DNA of 30,854 nt from Caldilineae bacterium (GCA_020634625.1 JACKBJ010000026.1:1-30854), one strand, 5' to 3'. Counted from the stretch's first letter, positions 16,855 through 23,833 are shown. Program-made: numbers and translations. The notes: generated by a model from the letters alone, not told the origin.

Positions 16855-16878
16855 GCCTGGGGCGCGACGACCCCAGGC
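16855..16878. terminator. Terminator-like hairpin between convergent genes
   Basis: An 8-bp stem GCCTGGGG/CCCCAGGC (16855-16862 with 16871-16878) with an 8-base loop lies between the nnr stop and the stop of the YtxH-like gene. No T run, so its strength is uncertain. Confidence 0.5.
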
Positions 16879-16892
16879 GGCGGCCGCCCACG

Positions 16893-17174
16893 CTAGATGA
16901 CGGTCTCGGGCTCCGCGCTCGGCGGCCGCCCGTAGGCCTCGGCCTCGAGCTCGGCCCGTGCTTCGGCAGCGGCGCGGCGCCCCTCGGCCACGGCGGCGCG
17001 GATGCGGCTCTGGGTCTGGCCGACCAGACCCAGGGCGGCGCCCTCGGCCGGCGCGCCCGACCCGATCCGGCCCGATCGCGGTTGCGCGCTCAGCCAGCGC
17101 AGCAACGCATAGCTGGCGACGGCGCCCAGGCCGAACCCGAGGGCCAGGCCGAACAGGGCCTTGATGGCGCGCAT
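16893..17174 (-). CDS. YtxH-like small membrane protein (93 aa)
   Basis: Probable single-pass membrane protein, function unknown. A glycine-rich hydrophobic helix spans residues 5-26 (ALFGLALGFGLGAVASYALL), followed by a flexible linker and an alanine/arginine/glutamate-rich helical tail (55-80) with heptad-like spacing, which is the layout of YtxH-family proteins. The ATG lies 4 bases after the stop of the YtxG-like gene, with GGGAGG about 10 bases upstream inside that gene's end, so the two are translationally linked. A longer reading from 17219 is not favoured because it would overlap the upstream gene. Confidence 0.7.
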   Translation of the reverse strand: MRAIKALFGLALGFGLGAVASYALLRWLSAQPRSGRIGSGAPAEGAALGLVGQTQSRIRAAVAEGRRAAAEARAELEAEAYGRPPSAEPETVI

Positions 17175-17178
17175 CGGC

Positions 17179-17511
17179 TCAGCCCTCCCCGCCCGATCCG
17201 CCGCCACCGCGCAGCTCACCGTAGAACTGGCCGGCCAGCTGCAGCAGGCCGCGGGCCGCGAAGCCCAGGCTGATGGCGCCGCTGGTGGGCGAGACCATCT
17301 GCCGGTTGACGAAGGTGGTCACACCGCGAACCGACTCGGAGGTACCGTGCAGCGAGTCCAGGATCGGCCGCAGCTCGGCCTGCAGCTCGCGCGCGAGACG
17401 GTAGAGCTGCCAGACCGTCCAGGCGCCGAACCCCGACAGGCAGACCAGGGCCAGGGCGGCCAGGATCACCATGATGTCGCGCACGACGTTGAAGCTCTCG
17501 AGCCAACTCAC
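17179..17511 (-). CDS. YtxG/DUF948-like membrane protein (110 aa)
   Basis: Probable membrane protein with one N-terminal helix (residues 12-34, IMVILAALALVCLSGFGAW) and a cytoplasmic or peripheral helical domain (ELQAELRPILDSLHG) like DUF948 proteins, ending in a Gly-rich tail. In Bacillus, ytxG (DUF948) and ytxH are adjacent; the same order here supports both calls. I chose the GTG at 17511, which begins VSWLESF and lies about 40 bases downstream of an extended -10; a longer reading to 17634 has no SD and would precede the predicted transcript start. Family assignment is by pattern only. Confidence 0.65.
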   Translation of the reverse strand: MSWLESFNVVRDIMVILAALALVCLSGFGAWTVWQLYRLARELQAELRPILDSLHGTSESVRGVTTFVNRQMVSPTSGAISLGFAARGLLQLAGQFYGELRGGGGSGGEG

Positions 17512-17557
17512 GTCCGGGCCCCCGTCGACGGGTCGAATCGCATCGGATTGCCGGCAG

Positions 17558-17566
17558 ATGATATCA
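17558..17566 (-). promoter_or_regulatory. Extended -10 promoter (TGATATCAT) for the YtxG/YtxH-like genes
   Basis: TGA-TATCAT on the minus strand is an extended -10; transcription would start near 17551 and reach the GTG at 17511 after a leader of about 40 bases. No good -35. Confidence 0.45.
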
Positions 17567-17578
17567 CGCGCCGGCCGA

Positions 17579-17830
17579 TCAGGCCACGCGGCGGGCCAAC
17601 AAGGCCATGCACAGCCAGGCGCCGGCCAGACCATGCACCAGGTGCAGCTCGCCCACCCTCGGCCCCTGGCCCAAGCCGCGGGCCAGGGCCTCGCCCAGCA
17701 CCATGCCGGCCAGCGCGGCCACCAGGCTGAGCACCAGGCCGCGACCGCTGCGCCCGAAGGCGGTGTGGTAGACGAAGGCCGACAGCAGGACCAGGCAGAG
17801 CGCCAGCAGCATCGCCGGGGGGAGTGTCAC
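17579..17830 (-). CDS. Small three-helix membrane protein coupled to mnmA (83 aa)
   Basis: Not recognised. The protein is almost entirely hydrophobic with three predicted transmembrane helices (about residues 3-20, 30-50, 63-80) and short polar loops (FGRSGRG, GQGPRVGELH). The start is a GTG whose last two bases overlap the TGA of mnmA (GTGA), and GGAGG lies 7 bases upstream inside mnmA, so translation is coupled to mnmA. It is too short and lacks residues that would show an enzymatic or transport activity. Its dependence on mnmA may be only for expression. Confidence 0.7.
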   Translation of the reverse strand: MTLPPAMLLALCLVLLSAFVYHTAFGRSGRGLVLSLVAALAGMVLGEALARGLGQGPRVGELHLVHGLAGAWLCMALLARRVA

Positions 17831-18945
17831 GCGACCGCCTCCATGTCGATGCGGCCGCCGCCGAGCACGGTCTGTCCATCGTAGACCACCAGCCCTTGCC
17901 CGCTCGCCGGGGCGCGCACCGGGCGGTCGAAACGCATCTCGGCCCGGCCCGCGGCGCCGAAGCGCAGCTCGCCCGGCTCGGCCGGCGCGCGGTAGCGGAT
18001 CTGGGCCGATACCCGCAGCGCCCCGGTTGGCGGCCGCCCGGCGATCCAGTGCAGGTCGACGATCGGGACGCGGCTGCCGGCCAGGGCCGACGCCTCGCCC
18101 AGGATCAGCGCGTTGCGCTCGGCGTCGCGCGCCACGACGTACAGTGGGGTGCCGGCGGCCACGCCGATGCCGCGCCGCTGGCCGATGGTGTAGCGGGCCA
18201 GCCCGGCATGCCGCCCCAGCTGGCGGCCCTCGAGGTCGAGGATCGCGCCCGGCTGCAGCGCTCCCGCCGGCAGCTGTCGCTCGAGGAAGCCCGGCAGGCC
18301 GCCGTCGCCGGTCCAGCACAGGTCGACCGAGTCGGGGCGATCGGCCACCGGCAGGCCGAAGCGCGCGGCCATCGCGCGCACCTCGGACTTCGGATGCTCC
18401 CCGACCGGGAAGCAGGCCCGCGCCAGCTGCGCCTGGCCCAGGCGGTGCAGCATGTAGCTCTGATCCTTGCTCGGGTCGAGGCCCCGCAGCAGGCGCCAGG
18501 GCCCCTTGGGCCCACCGACGACCCGGGCGTAGTGGCCGGTCGCCAGGGCATCGGCGCCGAGGGCCATCGCCCGCTCCAGGAGCCAGCGGAAGCGGATCTG
18601 GCGATTGCAGGCGAAGCAGGGGTTGAGGGTCTGGCCGACCTGCGCCGCCGCCAGAAACCCGTCCACGATCTGGGCCTTGAAGGCCTCGCGGGCATCGAGG
18701 ACGCTGAAGGGGATGCCCAGGTGCTCGGCCACCGCGCGGGCATCGTCGATCGCCCCGGCCGTGCAGCACTTGTTGGCGCCGGCCGCCCCGTCCTCGGCCC
18801 AGAGCCGCAGCATGATGCCGAAGACACGGTAGCCGGCCGCCACGCACAGCGCCGCCGCCACCGAGCTGTCGACGCCGCCGCTCATGGCCACCGCGATGGT
18901 GCCGCCGGGCGGCAGGGCCTCAGCCGGTCTGCTCGATGTCGCCAT
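17827..18945 (-). CDS. mnmA: tRNA-specific 2-thiouridylase
   Basis: Thiolates U34 of tRNA-Lys, -Glu and -Gln in the cytoplasm, using ATP and sulfur from a relay or IscS-type desulfurase. The PP-loop AMSGGVDSS lies at residues 20-28. The two catalytic cysteines are Cys113 (NPCFACN) and Cys210 (DSVDLCW), with GHYAR at 137-141, SKDQSYML at 159-166 and YTIGQRRG further on. The 372-residue length fits the family (about 360-370). I chose the ATG at 18945, which overlaps the end of the upstream RodZ-like gene by 26 bases; an ATG 15 codons earlier lies deeper in that gene. The SD is poor, so coupling to the upstream gene is likely. Confidence 0.94.
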   Translation of the reverse strand: MATSSRPAEALPPGGTIAVAMSGGVDSSVAAALCVAAGYRVFGIMLRLWAEDGAAGANKCCTAGAIDDARAVAEHLGIPFSVLDAREAFKAQIVDGFLAAAQVGQTLNPCFACNRQIRFRWLLERAMALGADALATGHYARVVGGPKGPWRLLRGLDPSKDQSYMLHRLGQAQLARACFPVGEHPKSEVRAMAARFGLPVADRPDSVDLCWTGDGGLPGFLERQLPAGALQPGAILDLEGRQLGRHAGLARYTIGQRRGIGVAAGTPLYVVARDAERNALILGEASALAGSRVPIVDLHWIAGRPPTGALRVSAQIRYRAPAEPGELRFGAAGRAEMRFDRPVRAPASGQGLVVYDGQTVLGGGRIDMEAVA

Positions 18946-19864
18946 CGGGCAGCAGGCGCCACTCGAACTCGCGAACCTCGCCTGCCCCACCCAGCGCCTC
19001 GAGGGTCTGGCCGTTCAGCGTCACCCGAGTGCCGGCGGCATTGCCGGTGCGCAGTCGGAACAGGGTGCCCGCCTCGCCCTCCCAGCTGTCGTTCTCGCCG
19101 GCGCGCAGGAAGCCCTCGAAGACGACGTCGTCGTCGGCCGCGATGCGCAGCCAGACGCTGCCCTCGGCCTCGACGCGCATGCGCAGGCCCTGGGCCGGCG
19201 TCGGGCTGCCCGTGGCCGCCTGGGTCGCGGGCGTGGTCGGCGTTCCGGGCGTTCCAGGCGCACCCGTCGCGGCCGGCGTCCCGGGTGTTCCCGGCGTTCC
19301 GGGCGTCTCGGGCGCGCTCGGCGTCGCGGTCACCGCCGCGGCCCGGGTGGGGACCTTGCTGGTCGGCCCGGCGGCCGTCGTGGCGCCAGCGGCGGCGGCC
19401 GCCGCCGTCGCCGTTCCCGCGTCCGTGTCGCCGGCCAGCGCCAGCGCGGCCGCGTCGTCGCCTCCGGCCTGCTGCACCGCCGGCAGGACGTAGGTGTTGA
19501 CCATCCAGACCATCAGCACGCCCGCCACCGCGAGGATCACCAGGGCCAACGCGAGCTCGATGCTGAAACGCGGCTCGTTGACCAGCGGCTGGCTGATCAG
19601 CTGCGGCTCGGGCAGGCGCGCTTCCTGCGGCCGCTCCTTGACGTACATCCGCATCACGCTGGCCTGGCTGATGCCGACGGCACGCGCATAGCCCTTGAGC
19701 AGGCCCCGGACGTAGACGCCCGGCGGCAGCTTGTCCCAGTCACCCGCCTCGAGGGCCTCGAGATGCGCGCGCCGGATACGCGTCAGCGCCTCGATGTCCT
19801 CGAGGCTCAGCTGGCGCTCTTCGCGATGGCGCTGCAGAAACGCGCCCAGCTCCGATAGGGCCAT
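18920..19864 (-). CDS. RodZ-like HTH and membrane protein with DUF4115 domain (314 aa)
   Basis: Probable cell-shape or envelope protein of the RodZ type, a bitopic membrane protein linking the cytoskeleton to the wall. Residues 1-75 form an HTH_25-like helix-turn-helix (LSLEDIEALTRIRRAHLEAL, LPPGVYVRGLLKGYA). A single helix spans about 103-127. The periplasmic/outside part has an Ala/Thr/Pro-rich linker with tandem Pro-Gly-Thr triplets (187-211) and ends in a DUF4115-like beta-domain (about 229-308, RVEAEGSVWLRI). Charge distribution supports N-in, C-out. The ATG at 19864 is preceded by a weak SD; a good promoter lies 60 bases upstream. It heads a unit with mnmA and the 83-residue protein. 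rod/mre genes are not in the window, so the role in shape is inferred from family. Confidence 0.85.
   Translation of the reverse strand: MALSELGAFLQRHREERQLSLEDIEALTRIRRAHLEALEAGDWDKLPPGVYVRGLLKGYARAVGISQASVMRMYVKERPQEARLPEPQLISQPLVNEPRFSIELALALVILAVAGVLMVWMVNTYVLPAVQQAGGDDAAALALAGDTDAGTATAAAAAAGATTAAGPTSKVPTRAAAVTATPSAPETPGTPGTPGTPAATGAPGTPGTPTTPATQAATGSPTPAQGLRMRVEAEGSVWLRIAADDDVVFEGFLRAGENDSWEGEAGTLFRLRTGNAAGTRVTLNGQTLEALGGAGEVREFEWRLLPDGDIEQTG
19226..19312. repeat. Pro-Gly-Thr coding repeat
   Basis: A short imperfect tandem repeat of about 9 bases (reading GGCGTTCCG-like on the plus strand) encodes the PGT triplets in the linker of the RodZ-like protein. A simple-sequence expansion within a gene, not a CRISPR or mobile element. 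Confidence 0.6.
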
Positions 19865-19922
19865 GGACCAGGGTTCCCGTACTCGCTAGAGCCGCCCGGT
19901 CAGGCGGCCAGGGCAAGGGTGC

Positions 19923-19951
19923 ATTATGGCGGCCGGCGACGGGCCGGTCAA
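19923..19951 (-). promoter_or_regulatory. Sigma-70-type promoter of the RodZ-like/mnmA unit
   Basis: TTGACC (19946-19951) and CATAAT (19923-19928) on the minus strand are separated by exactly 17 bases. Transcription would start near 19916, giving a leader of about 50 bases before the ATG at 19864. Confidence 0.75.
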
Positions 19952-19961
19952 GCACGCAAAC

Positions 19962-19995
19962 GGCGGAGGGGAGCGCCTGCGCGCTCCCCTCCGCC
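19962..19995 (-). terminator. Terminator of the ribosomal-protein operon after rplL
   Basis: A 15-bp perfect stem (19962-19976 with 19981-19995) with loop CTGC is followed on the minus strand by GTTTGCGTGCTTG. It lies 73 bases beyond the rplL stop and immediately before the next promoter, isolating the RodZ-like unit from the ribosomal operon. Confidence 0.8.
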
Positions 19996-20068
19996 CGGCT
20001 CGAAAGCGCGGCGACGGGCCCTCGCCGGCCGCGCGAACGCGGGCCGGCGGCGCCCCCGCCGCGCCTGG

Positions 20069-20452
20069 CTACTTGATCGAGACCTTGGCGCCGGCCTCTT
20101 CGAGCTTGGCCTTGGCCGCCTCGGCGTCCTCCTTGGTGAGGCCCTGCATCACCGCCGTCGGCGCGGCCTCGACGACCTCCTTGGCCTCCTTCAAGCCCAG
20201 GGCGCTGTTGACCTCGCGCACCGCCTTGATGACCTTGATCTTCTGCGCGCCGGCGTCCTCGAGGACCACGTCGAACTCGGTCTGCTCCTCGGCCTCCTCG
20301 GCGGCGGCGCCGGCCATCATCGGCATCGCGCCCATCGCCATCGGCGCCGCGGCCGTCACGCCCCAGGCCTCCTCGAGGTCCTTGACCAGCTGCGAGGCCT
20401 CGGCCAGGGTCAGCTCGTTGAGCATGTCCTTGATCTTCTGCATGTCCGCCAT
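20069..20452 (-). CDS. rplL: Ribosomal protein L7/L12
   Basis: Stalk protein of the 50S subunit that recruits and stimulates translation GTPases such as the EF-Tu encoded upstream. The 127-residue chain has the N-terminal dimerisation helices (KIKDMLNELTLAEASQLVKD), an Ala/Met/Gly-rich hinge with AAAPMAMGAMPMMAGAAAEE and the conserved C-terminal domain (TEFDVVLEDAGAQKIKVIK ... EAKAKLEEAGAKVSIK, wording approximate at junctions). AGGAG lies 9 bases before the ATG. It is the last gene of the operon: 121 bases separate it from rplJ, and a strong terminator follows. In most bacteria rpoB would come next; here it does not. Confidence 0.97.
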   Translation of the reverse strand: MADMQKIKDMLNELTLAEASQLVKDLEEAWGVTAAAPMAMGAMPMMAGAAAEEAEEQTEFDVVLEDAGAQKIKVIKAVREVNSALGLKEAKEVVEAAPTAVMQGLTKEDAEAAKAKLEEAGAKVSIK

Positions 20453-20573
20453 GATGATTCGCTCCTGTTTCGGATGGTGATCGCACCGGTCGATCGTGTG
20501 TTGGTGTTGACTGGGTCGGGGCGAAGCGCCCCTTCGGCTGGCGTTGCGAACGACGCCCAGGCTCCGGGGAGCC

Positions 20574-21101
20574 CTAGGCTGCTTCGCCCTTGTCGACGTA
20601 GGCCTTCAGCACGCCAACCAGATCGCGCATCGGAGCCTGGAGCAGCGAGACCATCTGGCGCGAAGGCGCCTGGATCACGCCGACGATCATGCCGCGGACC
20701 TCGTCCTTGGTCGGCAGCTTGCTCATCATGTCCACGCCGTCGGCACCCAGCACCTGGCCTTCGAGCAGGCCGCCCTTGATCTGGAGCAGCTCGTGCTTCT
20801 TGGCAAAGTCCAGGATGGCCTTGGACGGGCTGGACAGGTCCTCGGTGAACAGCGCGATCGCCGTCGGGCCGCTGAGCAGCGCCTCCGGCGTCTGGAGACC
20901 GGCCATCTCGAAGGCCCGCCGCGCGAGCGTGTTCTTGATGACCGTCATCTCGGCGCCGCTCTTGCGCAGCTCGGCGCGCAGGGCCTTCATCTCGGCGTCG
21001 GTCAAGCCGCGGTAGTCGGCCACGACCAACGCCCCGGCCTCGCGCAAGCGCGCGGCCATGGACTCGACGACCTCGACCTTCTGGCTACGGGTGAGTGGCA
21101 A
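20574..21101 (-). CDS. rplJ: Ribosomal protein L10
   Basis: Base of the L7/L12 stalk, binding 23S rRNA through its N-terminal domain and L12 dimers through its C-terminal helix. The 175-residue protein begins LPLTRSQKVEVVE, matching the usual MPLTR...K start of L10, from a TTG codon at 21101. A very strong SD (AGAGGAGGT) stands 9 bases upstream, which decides this start over a longer ATG reading from 21155 that would run through the SD. VVADYRGLT and VIKNTLARRA are typical L10 motifs. The leader upstream carries the L10 autoregulatory structure (21230-21305) and a hairpin (21131-21162), so expression is probably repressed by L10(L12)4. Confidence 0.96.
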   Translation of the reverse strand: MPLTRSQKVEVVESMAARLREAGALVVADYRGLTDAEMKALRAELRKSGAEMTVIKNTLARRAFEMAGLQTPEALLSGPTAIALFTEDLSSPSKAILDFAKKHELLQIKGGLLEGQVLGADGVDMMSKLPTKDEVRGMIVGVIQAPSRQMVSLLQAPMRDLVGVLKAYVDKGEAA

Positions 21102-21130
21102 TCCGGGTAACCTCCTCTCTGAACATGAAA

Positions 21131-21162
21131 CACCCTCGTGTCTGGCAAGGCACACGAGGGTG
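21131..21162 (-). promoter_or_regulatory. Hairpin between L10 leader and rplJ (possible attenuator)
   Basis: An 11-bp perfect stem CACCCTCGTGT/ACACGAGGGTG (21131-21141 with 21152-21162) with a 10-base loop is followed on the minus strand by TTTCATGTTC, ending 16 bases before the SD of rplJ. It could act as a transcription attenuator linked to the L10 leader. The T run is only three bases, so this is inference. Confidence 0.5.
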
Positions 21163-21229
21163 ACGGGATGTCGCGTCGTTCGCCCTCCGGTTCTCCGGCG
21201 GATTCCTCCGCCCGGCGCACCGGCTGGCG

Positions 21230-21305
21230 CTCGTCTGCCTCGGCAGGCCCGCTTCCGCGGCTTGGGCGGCGGCCCGAGGGCCGCCGCGCCTGCTGTCTGT
21301 GGCGA
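21230..21305 (-). ncRNA. L10 leader (ribosomal-protein autoregulatory RNA)
   Basis: On the minus strand ACAGACAGCAGGC (about 21289-21301) and GCCTGCCGAGG (21238-21248) pair through AGCAGGC/GCCTGC-type arms and enclose a strong inner hairpin (21266-21275 with 21278-21287) followed by CCCAAGCCG. The conserved blocks GACAGCAGG and CCTGCCGAGG and the position just upstream of rplJ match the Rfam-type L10 leader, bound by L10 or L10(L12)4. The rest of the 292-base gap 21102-21393 shows nothing else except the hairpin at 21131-21162. Confidence 0.75.
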
Positions 21306-21393
21306 TTCGGTTGTCCGACGGCCCGATGGGCCGCATCCGGCGTTCGCGGGCCGGGCGGGGCGGATCGCCCCGCCGCCCGCTCGCGAGCTTCGA

Positions 21394-22104
21394 TCAGCGA
21401 GCCATGGCCAGCGCGGCCGGCAGGTCGAGCCGGATGCCCGGCCCCATCGTGCTGGCGATGGTGACGCTCTGAATGTAGTTGCCCTTGGCGCCCGAGGGCT
21501 TGGCCCGGACCACCGCGTCGATCGCGGCCGCCAGGTTCTCGATCAGCTTGTCCTGCTCGAAGCTGACCTTGCCGAAGGGGATGTGCAGGTTGGCCGTCTT
21601 GTCGATGCGGAACTCCATTCGACCGGCCTTGGTCTCGCGGACCACGTCGGCCACGTCCGCCTCGCCGACCACCGTGCCCGCCTTGGGGCTGGGCATGAGG
21701 CCGCGCGGGCCGAGGACCGGGCCGAGCCGGCCGACCACGCGCATCATCGGCTGCGTGGCGATGACCGAGTCGAACTCGAGCCAGCCGCCGCGGATCTTCT
21801 CGGCCAGCTCGTCGCCGCCGACATGGTCGGCGCCGGCCGCCTCGGCCGCACGCGCCGCATCGCCCTCGGCGAAGACGAGGATGCGCACGTCGCGACCGGT
21901 GCCATGCGGCAGGGCCATGACGCCACGGACCTGCTGGTCGGCGTGTCGCGGGTCCACGCCGAGGCGCATGTGGAGCTCGACCGACTCGTCGAACTTGGCA
22001 TAGGCCACGTCCTTGACCAGGCCGACGGCCTCGACGGGCGCGTAGTTTCGGGAGCGGTCGACCCGCTCGACGGCCGCCTTGCGCTTCTTTCCGATCTGTG
22101 CCAT
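21394..22104 (-). CDS. rplA: Ribosomal protein L1
   Basis: 23S rRNA-binding protein of the L1 stalk, which handles the E-site tRNA and often represses its own operon. The 236-residue protein has full family length, with the N-terminal KKRKAAVERVDR, the core LGVDPRHADQQVRG, GRLGPVLGPRGLMPSPKAGTV and the C-terminal NYIQSVTIASTMGPGIRLD. The ATG is only 4 bases after the stop of rplK, with its SD-like GAAGGG in the last rplK codons, so the two are translationally coupled as in most bacteria. Confidence 0.98.
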   Translation of the reverse strand: MAQIGKKRKAAVERVDRSRNYAPVEAVGLVKDVAYAKFDESVELHMRLGVDPRHADQQVRGVMALPHGTGRDVRILVFAEGDAARAAEAAGADHVGGDELAEKIRGGWLEFDSVIATQPMMRVVGRLGPVLGPRGLMPSPKAGTVVGEADVADVVRETKAGRMEFRIDKTANLHIPFGKVSFEQDKLIENLAAAIDAVVRAKPSGAKGNYIQSVTIASTMGPGIRLDLPAALAMAR

Positions 22105-22108
22105 GACC

Positions 22109-22537
22109 CTAACCCTTCACGATCTGGATGCCCATCGAACGCGCCGTGCCCTCGATCTGGCGCATGGCCATCTCGACGTCGTGTGCGTTCAAGTCGGGCA
22201 TCTTCTTCTCGGCGATCTCGCGAACCTGCTTGCTCGTCAGCTTGCCGACGCGATCGGTCAGTGGGTTCTTGGCGCCCTTGGGGACGCCGGCCGCCTTCAG
22301 GATCAGCGAAGCCGCCGGGGGCGTCTTGGTCACGAAGGTGAAGGAGCGGTCCTGGAAGACCGTGATCTCGACCGGCACGATGTCGCCGGCCATGTTGGCC
22401 GTGCGCGCGTTGTACTCCTTGACGAAGCCCATGATGTTGACGCCGTGCTGACCGAGCGCGGGGCCGACGGGCTGTCCCGGTGTGGCCGATCCGGCCGGGA
22501 GCTGAAGCTTGATGATGGCCATCACTTTTTGGGCCAT
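22109..22537 (-). CDS. rplK: Ribosomal protein L11
   Basis: Component of the GTPase-associated centre of the 50S subunit, near the L10/L12 stalk. The 142-residue protein has the full length: N-terminal domain with KLQLPAGSATPGQPVGPALGQ (residues about 11-31, the proline-rich thiostrepton-region segment) and C-terminal rRNA-binding domain with FVTKTPPAASLI and KMPDLNAHDVEMAMRQIEGTARSMGI. GGAG lies about 11 bases before the ATG. It is separated from nusG by 118 bases containing two hairpins, and overlaps no gene; rplA follows after 4 bases. Confidence 0.98.
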   Translation of the reverse strand: MAQKVMAIIKLQLPAGSATPGQPVGPALGQHGVNIMGFVKEYNARTANMAGDIVPVEITVFQDRSFTFVTKTPPAASLILKAAGVPKGAKNPLTDRVGKLTSKQVREIAEKKMPDLNAHDVEMAMRQIEGTARSMGIQIVKG

Positions 22538-22597
22538 GTTCCAACGTCTCCTCTGGTCGCCGTGCGAACGGCCGCCTCATGGACGGCCTCCGGCAGG

Positions 22598-22652
22598 GGG
22601 GCGCGAGCCGCGCCCCGTTCGATGGCTTGCCGCGTCGGTCGTCCCGACGCGG
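22598..22652 (-). promoter_or_regulatory. Two hairpins in the nusG-rplK intergenic region
   Basis: CCGCGTCGG/CCGACGCGG (22630-22638 with 22644-22652, 5-base loop) sits right after the nusG stop, and GGGGCGCG/CGCGCCCC (22598-22605 with 22609-22616) follows on the minus strand. They may be partial terminators, or part of an L1/L11 operon control site; no T run is present. Confidence 0.4.
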
Positions 22653-22655
22653 GGC

Positions 22656-23276
22656 CTAGACCTTCTCGACCTGCAGGAAGTCGAGCTCGACCGGCGTTTC
22701 GCGCCCGAAGAAGTTCACCATCAGGCGAACCTTGCCGCGCTCCATGTCGATGGCGTCGATGACGCCGTGGAAGTCGGTGAAGGGGCCATCGACGATGCGG
22801 ACGTTCTGCCCCTCGCGGAAGCTGACCCGAATGGTCGGCTCCTCGGCCTCCATGCGGCGCATGATCTTGTCGACGTCCTCCGGCCGCAAGGGCACCGGCT
22901 TGACGCGCTCGCCCATCTGCGAGCCCACGAAGCCGGTGACGGCCGGCGTGTTGCGCACCACGCCCCAGGAATCGTCGGTGAGCAGCATGCGCACCAGCAC
23001 GTAGCCGGGAAAGATCTTGCGCTCGACGATCCGGCGCTGTCCATCCTTGATGTCGACCTCTTCCTCCACCGGAACCACGATCTGGAAGATCTGGTCGTGC
23101 ATGCCCATCGACTCGATCCGGTGCTCGAGGTTCTGCTTGACCTTGTTCTCGTAACCGGAATAGGTGTGCACGACGTACCACTCGGCCTCTTCAGGGACCG
23201 CGTACGTCTCCGCATCGTCCACCGTCACGAGCTCGGCCTCCTCGTCCGGTGCCTTTGCCTTTCGCTTTTCAGCCAT
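22656..23276 (-). CDS. nusG: Transcription elongation/antitermination factor NusG
   Basis: Binds RNA polymerase to raise processivity and links it to the ribosome (through S10) or Rho. The 206-residue protein has an acidic/basic N-terminal extension of about 30 residues, then the NGN domain (EEAEWYVVHTYSGYENKVK, VERKIFPGYVLVRM, WGVVRNTPAVTGFVG) and a C-terminal KOW domain (EGQNVRIVDGPFTDFHGVIDAID). AGGTGG-like SD lies 7-8 bases before the ATG. It follows secE after 50 bases, the standard order. Confidence 0.97.
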   Translation of the reverse strand: MAEKRKAKAPDEEAELVTVDDAETYAVPEEAEWYVVHTYSGYENKVKQNLEHRIESMGMHDQIFQIVVPVEEEVDIKDGQRRIVERKIFPGYVLVRMLLTDDSWGVVRNTPAVTGFVGSQMGERVKPVPLRPEDVDKIMRRMEAEEPTIRVSFREGQNVRIVDGPFTDFHGVIDAIDMERGKVRLMVNFFGRETPVELDFLQVEKV

Positions 23277-23318
23277 GCTATGCCACCTACCCCTGGTCTC
23301 GATCGCACCGGTCGGCGC

Positions 23319-23342
23319 GGTCGGGCTCAGACGAGCCCGACC
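23319..23342 (-). promoter_or_regulatory. Hairpin overlapping the secE stop codon
   Basis: A 10-bp stem (23319-23328 with 23333-23342) with a 4-base loop covers the last codons and stop of secE and ends in the secE-nusG gap. It may limit readthrough or modulate nusG translation; no T run. It could also be an incidental product of GC-rich sequence. Confidence 0.35.
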
Positions 23343-23545
23343 ACCAGGTCGAGCAGCTGCGTGAACAGAAAGTCGATGCCGCCGAGCAGCACCGTCATCA
23401 GCGCCGTCACGAACAGGACGACGATCGTCAGGTTGACGGCCTCGTCGCGCGAGGGCCAGACCACCTTCCTCAACTCTTCGCGCGTGCTGTTGAGGTAGTT
23501 GCTGAGGCGATTGCCGCCCTGCTCGACGCTAGTTTCCTCGGCCAC
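23327..23545 (-). CDS. secE: Preprotein translocase subunit SecE
   Basis: Small essential subunit that clamps SecY in the plasma membrane. The 72-residue protein has an N-terminal amphipathic part with the SecE signature STREELRKVVWPSRDEA (residues 20-36) and a single C-terminal helix (about 38-62, LTIVVLFVTALMTVLLGGIDF). Short single-helix SecE is usual outside Gammaproteobacteria. The start is a GTG with AGGAG 8 bases upstream; no ATG is available in frame. It follows rpmG after 74 bases. Confidence 0.96.
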   Translation of the reverse strand: MAEETSVEQGGNRLSNYLNSTREELRKVVWPSRDEAVNLTIVVLFVTALMTVLLGGIDFLFTQLLDLVVGLV

Positions 23546-23619
23546 GGTGTGATCTCCTCACGGCGACGTCCGGCCCTGGCGCGGATCGCGCGCTGGGCCG
23601 GACGCCCGTGCTCGGTTGT

Positions 23620-23784
23620 CTACTTGGTCTCGCGGTGCAGCTGATGCGTTCGGCACCGCGAACAGTACTTCTTCAGCTCGAGCCGGCTCGGGTCGTTGCG
23701 CCGGTTCTTCTCGCTGGTGTAGTTCCGCTCGCGGCACTCGGTGCACTCCAGCGTGATCACCGTACGGACGGCTTTCTTGGCCAT
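23620..23784 (-). CDS. rpmG: Ribosomal protein L33
   Basis: Small 50S protein near the E site. The 54-residue chain (beginning MAKKAVRTVITLECTEC) carries two CxxC pairs, CTEC at residues 14-17 and CSRC at 41-44, so it is the zinc-binding form of L33, with KNRRNDPSRLELKKYC between them. It is below the usual length threshold for automated calling. AGGAGG lies 8 bases before the ATG. It lies between tuf and secE, as in many Gram-positive and Chloroflexota genomes. Confidence 0.96.
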   Translation of the reverse strand: MAKKAVRTVITLECTECRERNYTSEKNRRNDPSRLELKKYCSRCRTHQLHRETK

Positions 23785-23833
23785 CGGTCTGGCCTCCTAT
23801 CCCCGGGCGCGAGCCCGGACCATGACGGAGGCA

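Noticed and set aside
19226..19312. Possible CRISPR-like or minisatellite array
   Set aside because: The repeats are 9-base coding units without spacers inside the RodZ-like linker.
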